Source: Paraburkholderia acidipaludis NBRC 101816 (lineage in GTDB: Bacteria > Pseudomonadota > Gammaproteobacteria > Burkholderiales > Burkholderiaceae). Taken from it: a stretch of DNA of 64,000 nt. Below, one piece after another: positions 16,810 to 26,261 of the stretch; within the stretch, counting starts at the first letter, position 1; each line of letters opens with the position of its first letter. The translations under genes and the position numbers were made by a program. The stretch spans positions 333,986 through 397,985 of the forward strand of contig NZ_BAXZ01000004.1 of assembly GCF_000684975.1 (NCBI RefSeq). Reading direction: 5' to 3'. Below the pieces are notes generated by a model. The model was not told where the DNA came from and did no database searches. It was given only the letters and a program-made list of their open reading frames with translations.

Positions 16810-16828
16810 GATGTATTTGATATACATC
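16810..16828. promoter_or_regulatory. NsrR-type nitric-oxide operator upstream of nnrS
   Basis: GATGTATTTGATATACATC is a perfect dyad with 7-bp arms (GATGTAT / ATACATC). It fits the NsrR consensus, ATGYATTT-n-AAATRCAT, with one clear departure. NsrR is a Fe-S repressor released by NO and nnrS is one of its standard targets in betaproteobacteria. The centre is 30 bp from the nnrS start codon, as expected for repression. An FNR-like TTGAT-N4-ATCAT overlaps it but would sit too close to activate transcription. Confidence 0.7.
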
Positions 16829-16830
16829 AT

Positions 16831-17413
16831 ATATGCCGCGGATCGGATCCGTAGAATCCGCAGATGTGGCATTTGCTCGCAGCCCGAACCGAAGGGCGGG
16901 GCATAAGATCGTGCCGGCTTTACAACTCGTTTTGCTGCGAGGCAAATCTGAATCGACGTTCGCACTGGTCGTTAGTGAACGTCGTGCAGCTCGATGCTCC
17001 GGCCTTCTATTCAGCTTGACCGTCGTTCGAGTCTGAGTAAAGATGCACAACGCGTGCCTGATTAGCGGGCACGCATCGCCGATGCATCAATAAAGCTGAG
17101 TAGTGCTGTCGTTCGTGTCATTTGAATGACGGCTTCGCAGTGTGTTGAAAGAACCGTCTCTACCCGGATTTCGACCGCTTTATGACATGCCGGTAACACT
17201 CACACAACCACGTTGTCTCCCCCCAAAGGCCGTGCGGTCACAGCGGCCGTGCGACAGCGGCTACAGCCATGCGAAACGCATGGTCGCACCGTGTCTACTA
17301 TGGGTAATGCGGACTCCGATGTATTCCGTCATGCCTATCCGTATCTCCCCGCGTGACGCATCACCCGCGTGGCGCTCCGGCCACGCTTCGATTTCCACTT
17401 TCTCGAGATCGCC
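16831..17413. promoter_or_regulatory. nnrS-narG divergent intergenic region
   Basis: About 580 bp without a supportable gene. It holds a hairpin GCGTGCC/GGCACGC (17052-17074), a perfect dyad GTCATTTGAATGAC (17117-17130) and one NarL-like heptamer ATGGGTA (17300-17306, TACCCAT on the other strand), 108 bp before narG. I found no good FNR/DNR site (TTGAT-N4-ATCAA) in front of narG. Confidence 0.4.
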
Positions 17414-20400
17414 ATGAGTCATTTTCTCGACAGGCTGCGCTATTTCACGACCACCCGCCCGACCTTCTCCGACGGTCACGGCGCTGTCACGGACGAGGAC
17501 CGCAAGTGGGAGGACGCCTACCGCCAGCGCTGGCAGCACGACAAGATCGTGCGCTCGACGCATGGCGTGAACTGCACCGGCTCGTGCTCGTGGAAGATCT
17601 ACGTGAAGGGCGGCATCGTCACATGGGAGACGCAGCAGACCGACTATCCGCGCACGCGGCCCGACATGCCGAACCACGAGCCGCGCGGCTGCTCGCGCGG
17701 TGCGTCTTACTCGTGGTACCTCTATAGCGCGAACCGCCTCAAGTATCCGATGGTGCGCAGCGCGCTGCTCACGCTCTGGCGCGAGCGGCGCCGCACGCTC
17801 GAGCCCGTCGAGGCGTGGCGCTCGATCGTCGCCGACGAAGCGGCGCGCCGCAGCTATCAGCAGCGCCGCGGGCTGGGCGGCTTCGTGCGGTCGAGCTGGG
17901 ATGAAGTCAACGAAATCGTTGCGGCCGCCAACATCCACACGATACGCGAGCACGGGCCCGACCGCGTGGTGGGCTTCTCGCCGATTCCGGCGATGTCGAT
18001 GGTCTCGTATGCGGCGGGCTCGCGCTATCTGTCGCTGATCGGCGGCGTGTGCCTGAGCTTCTACGACTGGTACTGCGATCTGCCGCCGGCCTCGCCGCAA
18101 ACCTGGGGCGAACAGACGGACGTGCCCGAATCCGCGGACTGGTACAACTCCACGTTCATCATGCTGTGGGGTTCTAACGTTCCGCAGACGCGCACGCCGG
18201 ACGCGCATTTCATGGCCGAGGTGCGCTACAAGGGCACGAAGATCGTCTCGGTGTTTCCCGACTACGCGGAGGGCGCGAAGTTCGGCGACATCTGGCTGCA
18301 TCCGAAGCAGGGCACCGACGCGGCGCTCGCGCTCGCAATGGGGCACGTGATCCTCAAGGAGTTTCATCTGGCGGGCAAGAGCGATTACTTCGCCGACTAC
18401 TGCCGCCGCTATACCGACATGCCCTGCCTCGTGCGTCTCGTGCCGCACGGCGACGGCTACGTGCCCGAGCGGCTCGTGCGCGCCTCCGACTTCGACGGGG
18501 CGCTTGGCGAAACGAATCACGCGGAGTGGAAGACCGTGGCGATCGACGAGGCGAGCAACGACTTCGTCGTGCCGCTGGGGTCGGTGGGCTTTCGCTGGAA
18601 CCAGAAGGAGGGCGGCGACAAGGGCAAGTGGAATCTGCGCGCCGAGGCCTCGAACGGTGCCGCGCTCAAGCCGAGGCTATCGCTCGTGGGCGCGCACGAC
18701 GATGTCGTGGACGTGAAGTTTCCTTACTTCGGCAATCAGCCGCATGCGCATTTCGCATCGACCTCGCATGCGTCCACGCTCACGCGCCGCATTGGCGTGC
18801 GCCGCGTGAGCACGCAGAACGGCACGATGCTCGTCGCGTCCGTCTACGATCTTTTCGTCGCGAACTACGGGCTCGATCAGGGCCTGGGCGGCGCGGACAT
18901 TGCCGCCGGCTACGACGACGACGTGCCTTATACGCCGGCCTGGCAGGAGGCGATCACCGGCGTGAAGCGCGCCGACGTGATCGCGGTGGCGCGGCAGTTC
19001 GCGGAGAACGCCCACAAGACCGAGGGCAAGTCGATGGTGATCATCGGCGCCGGGATCAACCACTGGTTCCATATGGACATGGCGTACCGCGCGATCATCA
19101 ACATGCTGATCATGTGCGGCTGCATCGGCAAGTCCGGCGGGGGCTGGTCGCACTATGTGGGCCAGGAGAAGCTGCGTCCTCAAACGGGCTGGACCGCGCT
19201 CGCGTTCGCGCTCGACTGGCACCGCCCGCCGCGCCAGATGAACGCAACGTCGTTTTTCTACGCGCACACCGACCAGTGGCGCTACGATCCGATGAATCCC
19301 ACGGCGCTGCTGTCGCCGCTGGCCGATACGACCCACTTTCACGGCGCGCCGATTGACTACAACGTGCGCGCCGAGCGCATGGGCTGGCTGCCCAGCGCGC
19401 CGCAATTCAAGCGCAATCCGCTCAACCTCGGGCGCGAGCTGGCCGGGCACGAGGCCGTGCCGGCCGAGGTCGCGGCGCGTTTGAAGGCCGGCAGCCTGAA
19501 GCTCGCCTGCGAGGATCCCGACGATCCCGACAACTTCCCGCGCAACCTGTTCGTATGGCGCTCGAACCTGCTCGGTTCCTCGGGCAAGGGGCACGAATAT
19601 TTCCTCAAGCATTTGCTTGGCACGACGAACGGCGTGCAGGGCGAGGAAATAGGCAAGGACGGCGGCGTGCGGCCCGAGGAGGTCGCATGGCGCGAGGAGG
19701 CGCCGCGCGGCAAGCTCGATCTGCTCGTGACGCTGGACTTCCGCATGTCCACCACCTGCATGTATTCGGACATCGTGCTGCCCACCGCGACGTGGTACGA
19801 GAAGGACGACATGAACACGTCCGACATGCATCCGTTCATCCATCCGCTTTCGGCCGCGGTCGATCCCGCCTGGCAATCGAAGAGCGACTGGGAAATCTTC
19901 AAGGGGATCGCCAGGCGTTTTTCGGAGTTGAGCGTAGGTCATCTCGGCGTGGAGTGCGACGTCGTGCTCGCGCCGATCGCGCACGACAGCCCGGCCGAAC
20001 TCGCCCAGCCTTTCGACGTGCTCGACTGGAAGCGCGGCGAATGTGAACCGGTGCCCGGCAAGACCATGCCGTCGGTGATAACCGTTCAGCGCGATTATCC
20101 CGCCACGTATCGTCAGTTCACTTCGTTAGGCCCACTGATGGATACGCTGGGCAACGGCGGCAAGGGTATCAACTGGGATACGCGCGAGGAGGTGGCATTG
20201 CTCGGCGAACTCAACTATCGGGTGGGCGGCGAGAGTTCAGCCGAGGGCCGGCCGCGCATCGAGTCTGCCATCGACGCCGCCGAGACGATTCTCTCGCTCG
20301 CGCCCGAGACCAACGGCGCGGTGGCGGTCAAGGCGTGGGATGCGCTTTCTTCGATCACCGGCATCGAGCACGCGCATCTGGCCGAGGCCCGCGCCGACGA

Positions 20401-21193
20401 GAAAATCCGCTTTCGCGACATCCAGGCCCAGCCGCGCAAGATCATTTCGTCGCCCACCTGGAGCGGCATCGAATCGGAGCATGTCTCGTACAACGCGGGC
20501 TACACCAACGTCCACGAGCTGATTCCATGGCGCACGCTCACGGGCCGCCAGCAGCTCTATCAGGACCATGCGTGGATGCGCGCTTTCGGCGAGTCGCTCT
20601 GCGTCTACAAGCCGCCCATCGACACCGGCAGCTATGCGCACATGGTCGGCAAGCACTCGAACGGCAACCCGGAAATGGTGCTCAACTTCATCACGCCGCA
20701 CCAGAAGTGGGGCATTCACAGCACCTATACCGACAATCTGCTGATGCTCACGCTCTCGCGCGGCGGCCCGATCGTGTGGATCTCGGAGCGCGACGCGGCG
20801 CAGATCGGCGTGGCCGACAACGACTGGATCGAGTGCTACAACTCGAACGGCGCGCTGTGCGCGCGCGCCGTGGTGAGCCAGCGCATTCCGCGCGGCATGG
20901 TGATGATGTACCACGCGCAGGAGAAGATCGTGAACACGCCGGGCTCGCAAGTCACGGGCACGCGCGGCGGCATTCACAACTCGGTCACGCGCATCGCGCT
21001 CAAGCCCACCCACATGATAGGCGGCTATGCGCAGCTCTCCTACGGGTTCAATTACTACGGCACCGTGGGCTCGAACCGCGACGAGTTTCTCGTCGTGCGC
21101 AAGATGAGTACCGTCGACTGGCTCGACGACACGCCGCCTCAGCAGATGGCTCCAGCAGTCGAACGCAAGGTCCGTGAAGGAGAAACCTCATGA
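17414..21193 (+). CDS. narG: Respiratory nitrate reductase alpha subunit
   Basis: Molybdopterin-guanine-dinucleotide subunit of the membrane-bound cytoplasmic-facing nitrate reductase (nitrate to nitrite, quinol as donor). 1259 residues against 1247 in E. coli. The FS0 cluster ligands His50, Cys54, Cys58 (HGVNCTGSCSW) and Cys93 (EPRGC) sit one residue from the E. coli positions. Long stretches such as SSPTWSG, TPHQKWGIHSTY and YGFNYYGTVGSNRDEF are family-typical up to the C-terminus. The start is the ATG at 17414, where the conserved N-terminus begins; the Shine-Dalgarno is weak. It overlaps narH by 4 bp (ATGA). Confidence 0.97.
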   Translation: MSHFLDRLRYFTTTRPTFSDGHGAVTDEDRKWEDAYRQRWQHDKIVRSTHGVNCTGSCSWKIYVKGGIVTWETQQTDYPRTRPDMPNHEPRGCSRGASYSWYLYSANRLKYPMVRSALLTLWRERRRTLEPVEAWRSIVADEAARRSYQQRRGLGGFVRSSWDEVNEIVAAANIHTIREHGPDRVVGFSPIPAMSMVSYAAGSRYLSLIGGVCLSFYDWYCDLPPASPQTWGEQTDVPESADWYNSTFIMLWGSNVPQTRTPDAHFMAEVRYKGTKIVSVFPDYAEGAKFGDIWLHPKQGTDAALALAMGHVILKEFHLAGKSDYFADYCRRYTDMPCLVRLVPHGDGYVPERLVRASDFDGALGETNHAEWKTVAIDEASNDFVVPLGSVGFRWNQKEGGDKGKWNLRAEASNGAALKPRLSLVGAHDDVVDVKFPYFGNQPHAHFASTSHASTLTRRIGVRRVSTQNGTMLVASVYDLFVANYGLDQGLGGADIAAGYDDDVPYTPAWQEAITGVKRADVIAVARQFAENAHKTEGKSMVIIGAGINHWFHMDMAYRAIINMLIMCGCIGKSGGGWSHYVGQEKLRPQTGWTALAFALDWHRPPRQMNATSFFYAHTDQWRYDPMNPTALLSPLADTTHFHGAPIDYNVRAERMGWLPSAPQFKRNPLNLGRELAGHEAVPAEVAARLKAGSLKLACEDPDDPDNFPRNLFVWRSNLLGSSGKGHEYFLKHLLGTTNGVQGEEIGKDGGVRPEEVAWREEAPRGKLDLLVTLDFRMSTTCMYSDIVLPTATWYEKDDMNTSDMHPFIHPLSAAVDPAWQSKSDWEIFKGIARRFSELSVGHLGVECDVVLAPIAHDSPAELAQPFDVLDWKRGECEPVPGKTMPSVITVQRDYPATYRQFTSLGPLMDTLGNGGKGINWDTREEVALLGELNYRVGGESSAEGRPRIESAIDAAETILSLAPETNGAVAVKAWDALSSITGIEHAHLAEARADEKIRFRDIQAQPRKIISSPTWSGIESEHVSYNAGYTNVHELIPWRTLTGRQQLYQDHAWMRAFGESLCVYKPPIDTGSYAHMVGKHSNGNPEMVLNFITPHQKWGIHSTYTDNLLMLTLSRGGPIVWISERDAAQIGVADNDWIECYNSNGALCARAVVSQRIPRGMVMMYHAQEKIVNTPGSQVTGTRGGIHNSVTRIALKPTHMIGGYAQLSYGFNYYGTVGSNRDEFLVVRKMSTVDWLDDTPPQQMAPAVERKVREGETS

Positions 21194-22716
21194 AAGTGCG
21201 TGCCCAGATTGCAATGGTGCTCAACCTCGACAAGTGCATTGGCTGCCATACCTGTTCGGTGACCTGCAAGAACGTCTGGACGAGCCGCGAAGGCATGGAG
21301 TATGCCTGGTTCAACAACGTCGAAACGAAGCCCGGCATCGGCTATCCGAAGGAGTGGGAGAACCAGGACCGCTGGCACGGCGGCTGGACGCGCAAGGCCG
21401 ACGGCAAGATCGAGCCGCGCCTTGGCGGCAAGTGGCGCCTGCTTGCGCAGATCTTCGCGAATCCGCGGCTGCCGCAGATCGACGACTACTACGAGCCCTT
21501 TACGTTCGACTACGCGCACCTGCAGGAGGCGGGCAACACGCGCGCGATGCCGGTGGCGCGGCCGCGCTCGCTCATCAGCGGCGAGCGGCTCGAGAAAATC
21601 GAGTGGGGCCCGAACTGGGAGGAGATACTGGGCGGCGAGTTCGAGAAGCGCGCGAAGGACTATAACTTCGAGAACGTGCAGAAGGACATCTACGGGCAGT
21701 TCGAGAACACCTTCATGATGTATCTGCCGCGCTTGTGCGAGCACTGCCTCAATCCGGCCTGCGTCGCGGCCTGTCCCTCGGGGTCGATCTACAAGCGCGA
21801 GGAGGACGGCATCGTGCTGATCGACCAGGACAAGTGCCGCGGCTGGCGCATGTGCGTTTCCGGTTGCCCGTACAAGAAGATCTATTACAACTGGCACAGC
21901 GGCAAGGCCGAGAAGTGCATCTTCTGCTATCCGCGCATCGAGGTGGGGCAGCCTACCGTGTGCTCGGAAACTTGCGTCGGGCGCATTCGCTATCTCGGCG
22001 TGCTGCTTTACGACGCCGATCGCATCGGCGAAGCCGCGAGCGTCGAGCGCGAGACCGATCTGTACGAAGCGCAGCTTTCGGTATTCCTCGACCCGCACGA
22101 CCCGGCCGTGATCGCGCAGGCCGAACGCGACGGCGTACCCCACGCCTGGATCGAGAGCGCGCAACGCTCGCCCACCTGGAAGATGGCGATCGACTGGAAG
22201 ATCGCGTTTCCGCTGCATCCCGAATACCGCACACTGCCGATGGTCTGGTACGTGCCGCCGCTTTCGCCGATCAACTCCGCGGCCAATAGCGGCGATCTCG
22301 GCATGAACGGCTATTTGCCCGACGTCGAATCGCTGCGCATCCCGCTGCGCTACCTCGCCAACCTGCTCACGGCCGGCGACGAGGCGCCCGTGAAGCGCGC
22401 GCTGGAGCGCATGCTGGCCATGCGCGCGTTCATGCGCGCGCGGCATGTGGACGGCGTGGACGTGCCGGGCGTGCTCGCGCAGGCGGGCTTGTCGGTCGCG
22501 CAGGTGGAGGACATGTACCGCTATCTCGCGATCGCCAACTACGAGGATCGCTTCGTGATCCCGACCACCCACCGCGAGTATGCGGAAGATGCCTTCGATC
22601 TGCGCTCGTCCTGCGGTTTCTCGTTCGGCAACGGCTGTTCGGACGGCCGCTCGGAGGCGAGTTTGTTCAGCACGCGCAAGGGCGGACGCACGATTCCGAT
22701 CCGCGAGGAGTCCTGA
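21190..22716 (+). CDS. narH: Respiratory nitrate reductase beta subunit
   Basis: Iron-sulfur subunit that relays electrons from NarI to NarG. Four cysteine groups are visible: CIGCHTCSVTCK, CEHCLNPACVAACP, CRGWRMCVSGCP (the Trp in place of Cys is the known ligand pattern of the [3Fe-4S] cluster) and CIFCYPR with CSETCVGR. 508 residues, normal length. Its start overlaps the narG stop, so translation is coupled. Confidence 0.97.
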   Translation: MKVRAQIAMVLNLDKCIGCHTCSVTCKNVWTSREGMEYAWFNNVETKPGIGYPKEWENQDRWHGGWTRKADGKIEPRLGGKWRLLAQIFANPRLPQIDDYYEPFTFDYAHLQEAGNTRAMPVARPRSLISGERLEKIEWGPNWEEILGGEFEKRAKDYNFENVQKDIYGQFENTFMMYLPRLCEHCLNPACVAACPSGSIYKREEDGIVLIDQDKCRGWRMCVSGCPYKKIYYNWHSGKAEKCIFCYPRIEVGQPTVCSETCVGRIRYLGVLLYDADRIGEAASVERETDLYEAQLSVFLDPHDPAVIAQAERDGVPHAWIESAQRSPTWKMAIDWKIAFPLHPEYRTLPMVWYVPPLSPINSAANSGDLGMNGYLPDVESLRIPLRYLANLLTAGDEAPVKRALERMLAMRAFMRARHVDGVDVPGVLAQAGLSVAQVEDMYRYLAIANYEDRFVIPTTHREYAEDAFDLRSSCGFSFGNGCSDGRSEASLFSTRKGGRTIPIREES

Positions 22717-22717
22717 C

Positions 22718-23422
22718 ATGATTCAAGCGCTTCAACGCGAGCAGCAGGGCATGGTGTACACCGTGCTCGCGGCGCTGCTCGACTACCCCGACGCCGCCCT
22801 GGTGCAGGCCTTGCCGGAAGCGCGCGAACTGCTGATGGCGGAGCGTGCGCTGCCGCGCGAGGCGCGCGCGGGCCTCGCGCGCTTCTTCGACTACTGCGCC
22901 GAACGCGAACTCGTCACGCTGCAGGAGAACTACGTCGCCTTGTTCGATCGCGGGCGCGCGACGTCGCTCTATCTGTTCGAGCACGTGCACGGCGAATCGC
23001 GCGATCGCGGGCAGGCCATGATCGATCTGCTGCAGACCTATGCGCGCCACGGGCTCTACCTGGCCGCCAATGAGCTGCCCGATTATCTGCCGGTGTTCCT
23101 CGAATACCTTTCGCGTCTGCCGGCGAAGGAGGCGCGGGCGCTGCTCGCCGAGACCGTCGAGATCCTGCAGTCGCTGGCGGATGCGCTGGGCCAGCGGGCG
23201 AGCCACTACGGCTTCGTGATCGGCGCGCTGCTGGCGCTGGCGGGCGGCGCGGCGATGCCCGCCGACGCCGAAGCCGAGGACGACGCACATCGGCCGCCAT
23301 CCGCTGCCGACTATCGCGCGCTCGACGCCGCCTACACCGACGAGCCCGTGCGTTTCGTCGGCGCGGCGGCACCGGCCGCGGAGCCCGTGCGCTTCTACGA
23401 CCAGCGGCCGGCGCGCAGGTGA
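22718..23422 (+). CDS. narJ: Nitrate reductase molybdenum cofactor assembly chaperone
   Basis: Cytoplasmic chaperone of the NarJ/TorD family that binds apo-NarG, helps insert the molybdenum cofactor and FS0 cluster, and does not stay in the enzyme. 234 residues; the family blocks LQENYVALFDRGRATSLYLF and HGESRDRGQAM are clear. The C-terminal 50 residues are low-complexity (Ala/Pro/Asp). GGAG stands 7 bases before the ATG, which begins one base after the narH stop codon. Confidence 0.93.
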   Translation: MIQALQREQQGMVYTVLAALLDYPDAALVQALPEARELLMAERALPREARAGLARFFDYCAERELVTLQENYVALFDRGRATSLYLFEHVHGESRDRGQAMIDLLQTYARHGLYLAANELPDYLPVFLEYLSRLPAKEARALLAETVEILQSLADALGQRASHYGFVIGALLALAGGAAMPADAEAEDDAHRPPSAADYRALDAAYTDEPVRFVGAAAPAAEPVRFYDQRPARR

Positions 23423-23434
23423 CGGCCCGCACAC

Positions 23435-23455
23435 CGCGCCCAGACAACGGGCGCG
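23435..23455 (+). other. Hairpin between narJ and narI
   Basis: CGCGCCC-agacaac-GGGCGCG, a perfect 7-bp GC stem in the 58-bp narJ-narI gap, just before the narI ribosome-binding site. No U-run follows. It may be an mRNA processing or stability element that sets the level of the membrane subunit. Confidence 0.4.
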
Positions 23456-23480
23456 GCCACCCAGCTCGAGGAGAATCGCC

Positions 23481-24164
23481 ATGAGCGGCTACTTCCATCA
23501 GTTTGTGTTCGGCATCTATCCGTATATCTGCCTGGCGGTACTGTTGCTGGGCAGTCTCATCCGCTTCGACCGTGAGCAGTACACATGGAAAAGCGACTCG
23601 TCTCAACTGCTGCGGCACGGCGCGCTGCGTCTTGGCAGCAACCTGTTCCATTGGGGCGTGCTCGTGGTCGTACTCGGACATTTCGCGGGCTTTCTCGCGC
23701 CGCACTGGCTCGTTTCGCCGTTTCTCTCGGCCTCGGGGCACCAGCTCGTCGCGATGATCGCGGGTGGGGCGTCGGGCGCCGTGGCGATCATCGGCCTGAC
23801 GATCCTGATCTGGCGGCGCCTGTCCGACGCGCGCATCCGCCATAACAGCCGCGTCTGGGACATCGTGATCGTGCTGATGCTATGGGCGCAGCTCGCGCTC
23901 GGCCTTGGCACCGTATGGCTCTCGCTGCATCACATGGACGGCGTTCTGTTCGAACAGCTTACCGATTACGTGAAGGGCGTCGTCACGTTCCGGCCCGGCA
24001 TCGCGGGGCTTCTCGACGGCGTGCCGCTCACGTACCAGCTTCATATCGCGCTCGGCTTCACGATTTTCCTCGTTTCGCCGTTCACGCGGATGGTGCATAT
24101 CTGGAGCGGCCTGGCTTCGGTCGCATATCTGATCCGGCCGTATCAGCTCGTGCGTCGGCGTTGA
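23481..24164 (+). CDS. narI: Respiratory nitrate reductase gamma subunit
   Basis: Diheme cytochrome b membrane subunit that oxidises quinol and anchors NarGH. 227 residues, five predicted membrane helices. Heme-ligand histidines lie in NLFHWGVLVVVLGHFAG and in the pair LHIALGFTIFLVSPFTRMVH near the C-terminus, as in E. coli NarI. The ATG follows GAGGAGAATCGCC. Confidence 0.95.
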   Translation: MSGYFHQFVFGIYPYICLAVLLLGSLIRFDREQYTWKSDSSQLLRHGALRLGSNLFHWGVLVVVLGHFAGFLAPHWLVSPFLSASGHQLVAMIAGGASGAVAIIGLTILIWRRLSDARIRHNSRVWDIVIVLMLWAQLALGLGTVWLSLHHMDGVLFEQLTDYVKGVVTFRPGIAGLLDGVPLTYQLHIALGFTIFLVSPFTRMVHIWSGLASVAYLIRPYQLVRRR

Positions 24165-24175
24165 GAGGAGGCGAC

Positions 24176-24973
24176 ATGGACAACAGCGAAGCCTGCGTGA
24201 CGGAACCGCAAGCGGCGGCGATACTGCGCGTGAACGACGTCGTGATCGACATGGCCGAGATTGCGGCCGAGCAGCGCCATCACGAAGACGAACCCGACCC
24301 GGACGGCGCGGCGCGATGCGCGCTGGCGATTCGCGAGCTGCTGCGCCAGCGCGCCGTCGCGCTCGGCTTGCTGGGCCAGGATGGCGCGCTCGACGACGAA
24401 GCGCTCGACGCCTTGCTCGCGCGCGAGCTTCGCGTCCCGCAGCCCACGCGCGCCGAGTGCGAACACTATTACGCCGGCCATACGGCAAGGTTCAGGCGCA
24501 ACGACATCGTCTACGCGAGCCATATCCTCTTCGCCGTGACCGAGCGCTCGCCGCTGGCACGCGTGCGAGCCACGGCCGAAGAGACATTGCATGAGGTGCG
24601 CGAGGCACCGCAGAACTTCGAGGCGGCGGCGCGCGAGCGCTCGAATTGTCCGTCCGGCGCGGTGGGCGGCAGCCTGGGACAGCTGTTGCGCGGCGACAGC
24701 GTGCCCGAATTCGAGCGCGCGCTGTTCGGGACGGAAGCGCTCGGCATCCTGCCGCATCTTATCAATACGCGCTTCGGCTTTCACGTCGTGCGCATCGACC
24801 GCCGCGTCGAGGGCGAGGCCCTGCCGTTCGCGGCAGTCGAGGCCGATATCGCCGCCTTCCTCGAAACGCGTGTGCGCCACAAGGCCATGCAGCAGTACGT
24901 GTCCGTGCTGGCCGGCGAGGCGCGGGTCGAAGGCGCGGTGCTGGCCGGCGCCGCCGGGCCGCTCGTCCAATAA
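24176..24973 (+). CDS. Parvulin-type peptidyl-prolyl isomerase of the nar operon
   Basis: 265-residue protein with a C-terminal parvulin (PpiC/NifM-like) domain: VYASHILFAV, then SNCPSGAVGGSLGQLLRGDS and TRFGFHVVRIDRR. The N-terminal helical part (1-110) resembles NifM-type helpers. No signal peptide, so it acts in the cytoplasm. The ATG follows GAGAGGAGGCGAC and is 11 bp after narI. Parvulin genes behind narI are common in Burkholderiales; a role in folding or maturing NarGHI is inferred from this position. Confidence 0.85.
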   Translation: MDNSEACVTEPQAAAILRVNDVVIDMAEIAAEQRHHEDEPDPDGAARCALAIRELLRQRAVALGLLGQDGALDDEALDALLARELRVPQPTRAECEHYYAGHTARFRRNDIVYASHILFAVTERSPLARVRATAEETLHEVREAPQNFEAAARERSNCPSGAVGGSLGQLLRGDSVPEFERALFGTEALGILPHLINTRFGFHVVRIDRRVEGEALPFAAVEADIAAFLETRVRHKAMQQYVSVLAGEARVEGAVLAGAAGPLVQ

Positions 24974-24986
24974 TGAGGAATCCAAC

Positions 24987-26255
24987 ATGAGTTCATCTGA
25001 TATTCCCGCGCGGCCCGTACCCGACGCGTCCGTTTCTCGCCGGGCGTGGTCGGTCCTGTTCGCGAGCACCTTCGCGTTCATGATCTGTTTTGTCGTGTGG
25101 ATGATGTTCGGCGTGCTGGGCGTTCAGCTGCGCGAGGACCTGCACCTGAACAGCACGGAGTTCGGCCTGCTGACCTCCACGCCCGTGCTGACCGGCGCGC
25201 TCATGCGTCTGCCGCTCGGCGCCTGGACCGACCGCTTCGGCGGGCGCATCGTGATGACGATCCTGCTCGTGGTGTGCGCCGTGCCGGTGTTCGTGGTGAG
25301 CTATGCGACCGCGCTTTGGCAGTTCCTGCTGATCGGGCTCTTTCTCGGTTGCGTGGGCGCATCGTTCGCCGTGGGAACCCCTTACGTCGCGCGTTTCTTT
25401 CCGCCGGCCCGCCGCGGCTTCGCGATGGGCTTCTTCGGCGCGGGCACCGTAGGCGCCGCCGTCAACCTGTTCGTCACGCCCGCGCTGGAGGCCGCGTATG
25501 GCTGGCGCTTCGTGCCGCGCGTCTACGCGGTGGCGCTGCTCGTGACCGCGGCGATCTTCTGGCTCGCGTCGGCGCCGGATCCGGGCGCGGGCAAGGGCGG
25601 CGGGTCGTGGCTCGATTCGTTCCGGGTGCTGCGCAATCCGAACGTCTGGCGGCTTTGCCAGTACTATTCGATCACCTTCGGCGGCTTCACGGCGCTTTCG
25701 TTGTGGATTCCGCAGTATCTGAAGGCGGAGTACGGCATGTCGCTCGTCGCCGCTTCCGCATTCGCCGCCGGCTTTTCGCTGCCGGGTTCGGTGCTGCGCG
25801 CGGTGGGCGGCGCGCTCGCCGACCGCCTCGGAGCCCACTCCGTCACCTGGTGGGGCCTGTGGGTCGCCTGGATCTGCCTGTTCCTGCTCTCGTATCCGCC
25901 AACCGACTTCGTGATCCATACGCTCGACGGCGACGTGACGCTGCAACTGCATACGCCCATTGCGGTATTCGTCGCCCTGACGTTCGTGCTGGGCGCCGTC
26001 CTGGCGTTCGGCATGGCCTCGACGTTCAAGTACGTGGCCGACGACTTTCCCGAAAGCATGGGGGTCGTGAGCGGCGTCGTGGGCCTCGCGGGCGGGCTGG
26101 GCGGCTTCCTGCTGCCGATCATCTTCGGCTCGCTGCTCGACGTGTTCCGGGTGCGCTCGACGTGTTTCATGTTTCTCTACGGCGTGGTCTGGGTTTCGCT
26201 GATCCTCATCTACCTTGCCGAAGTGCGTCGGACGCCCGTCCTGAGAACGCGGTGA
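24987..26255 (+). CDS. narK: NarK-type nitrate/nitrite transporter of the respiratory operon
   Basis: MFS protein of 422 residues and 12 predicted membrane helices, of the nitrate-nitrite porter family. Family marks are LREDLHLNSTEFGLLTSTPV, TGALMRLPLGAWTDRFGGR and GLAGGLGGFLLPI (second nitrate signature). It resembles NarK1-type nitrate/proton symporters. It begins 13 bp after the parvulin gene and should be the last gene of the narGHJI transcript, ending at a 17-bp-stem hairpin. Confidence 0.92.
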   Translation: MSSSDIPARPVPDASVSRRAWSVLFASTFAFMICFVVWMMFGVLGVQLREDLHLNSTEFGLLTSTPVLTGALMRLPLGAWTDRFGGRIVMTILLVVCAVPVFVVSYATALWQFLLIGLFLGCVGASFAVGTPYVARFFPPARRGFAMGFFGAGTVGAAVNLFVTPALEAAYGWRFVPRVYAVALLVTAAIFWLASAPDPGAGKGGGSWLDSFRVLRNPNVWRLCQYYSITFGGFTALSLWIPQYLKAEYGMSLVAASAFAAGFSLPGSVLRAVGGALADRLGAHSVTWWGLWVAWICLFLLSYPPTDFVIHTLDGDVTLQLHTPIAVFVALTFVLGAVLAFGMASTFKYVADDFPESMGVVSGVVGLAGGLGGFLLPIIFGSLLDVFRVRSTCFMFLYGVVWVSLILIYLAEVRRTPVLRTR

Positions 26256-26261
26256 GGGTTC

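Noticed and set aside
16817..16830. FNR-like sequence TTGAT-N4-ATCAT
   Set aside because: It lies within the better NsrR dyad and its centre is only about 35 bp from the nnrS start codon, too close for class II activation.
16833..17036. 67-codon plus-strand frame in the nnrS-narG gap
   Set aside because: No ribosome-binding site, no similarity and no codon bias like its neighbours.
17300..17306. Single NarL heptamer ATGGGTA before narG
   Set aside because: One seven-base match in 580 bp is expected by chance; no partner in 7-2-7 arrangement was found.
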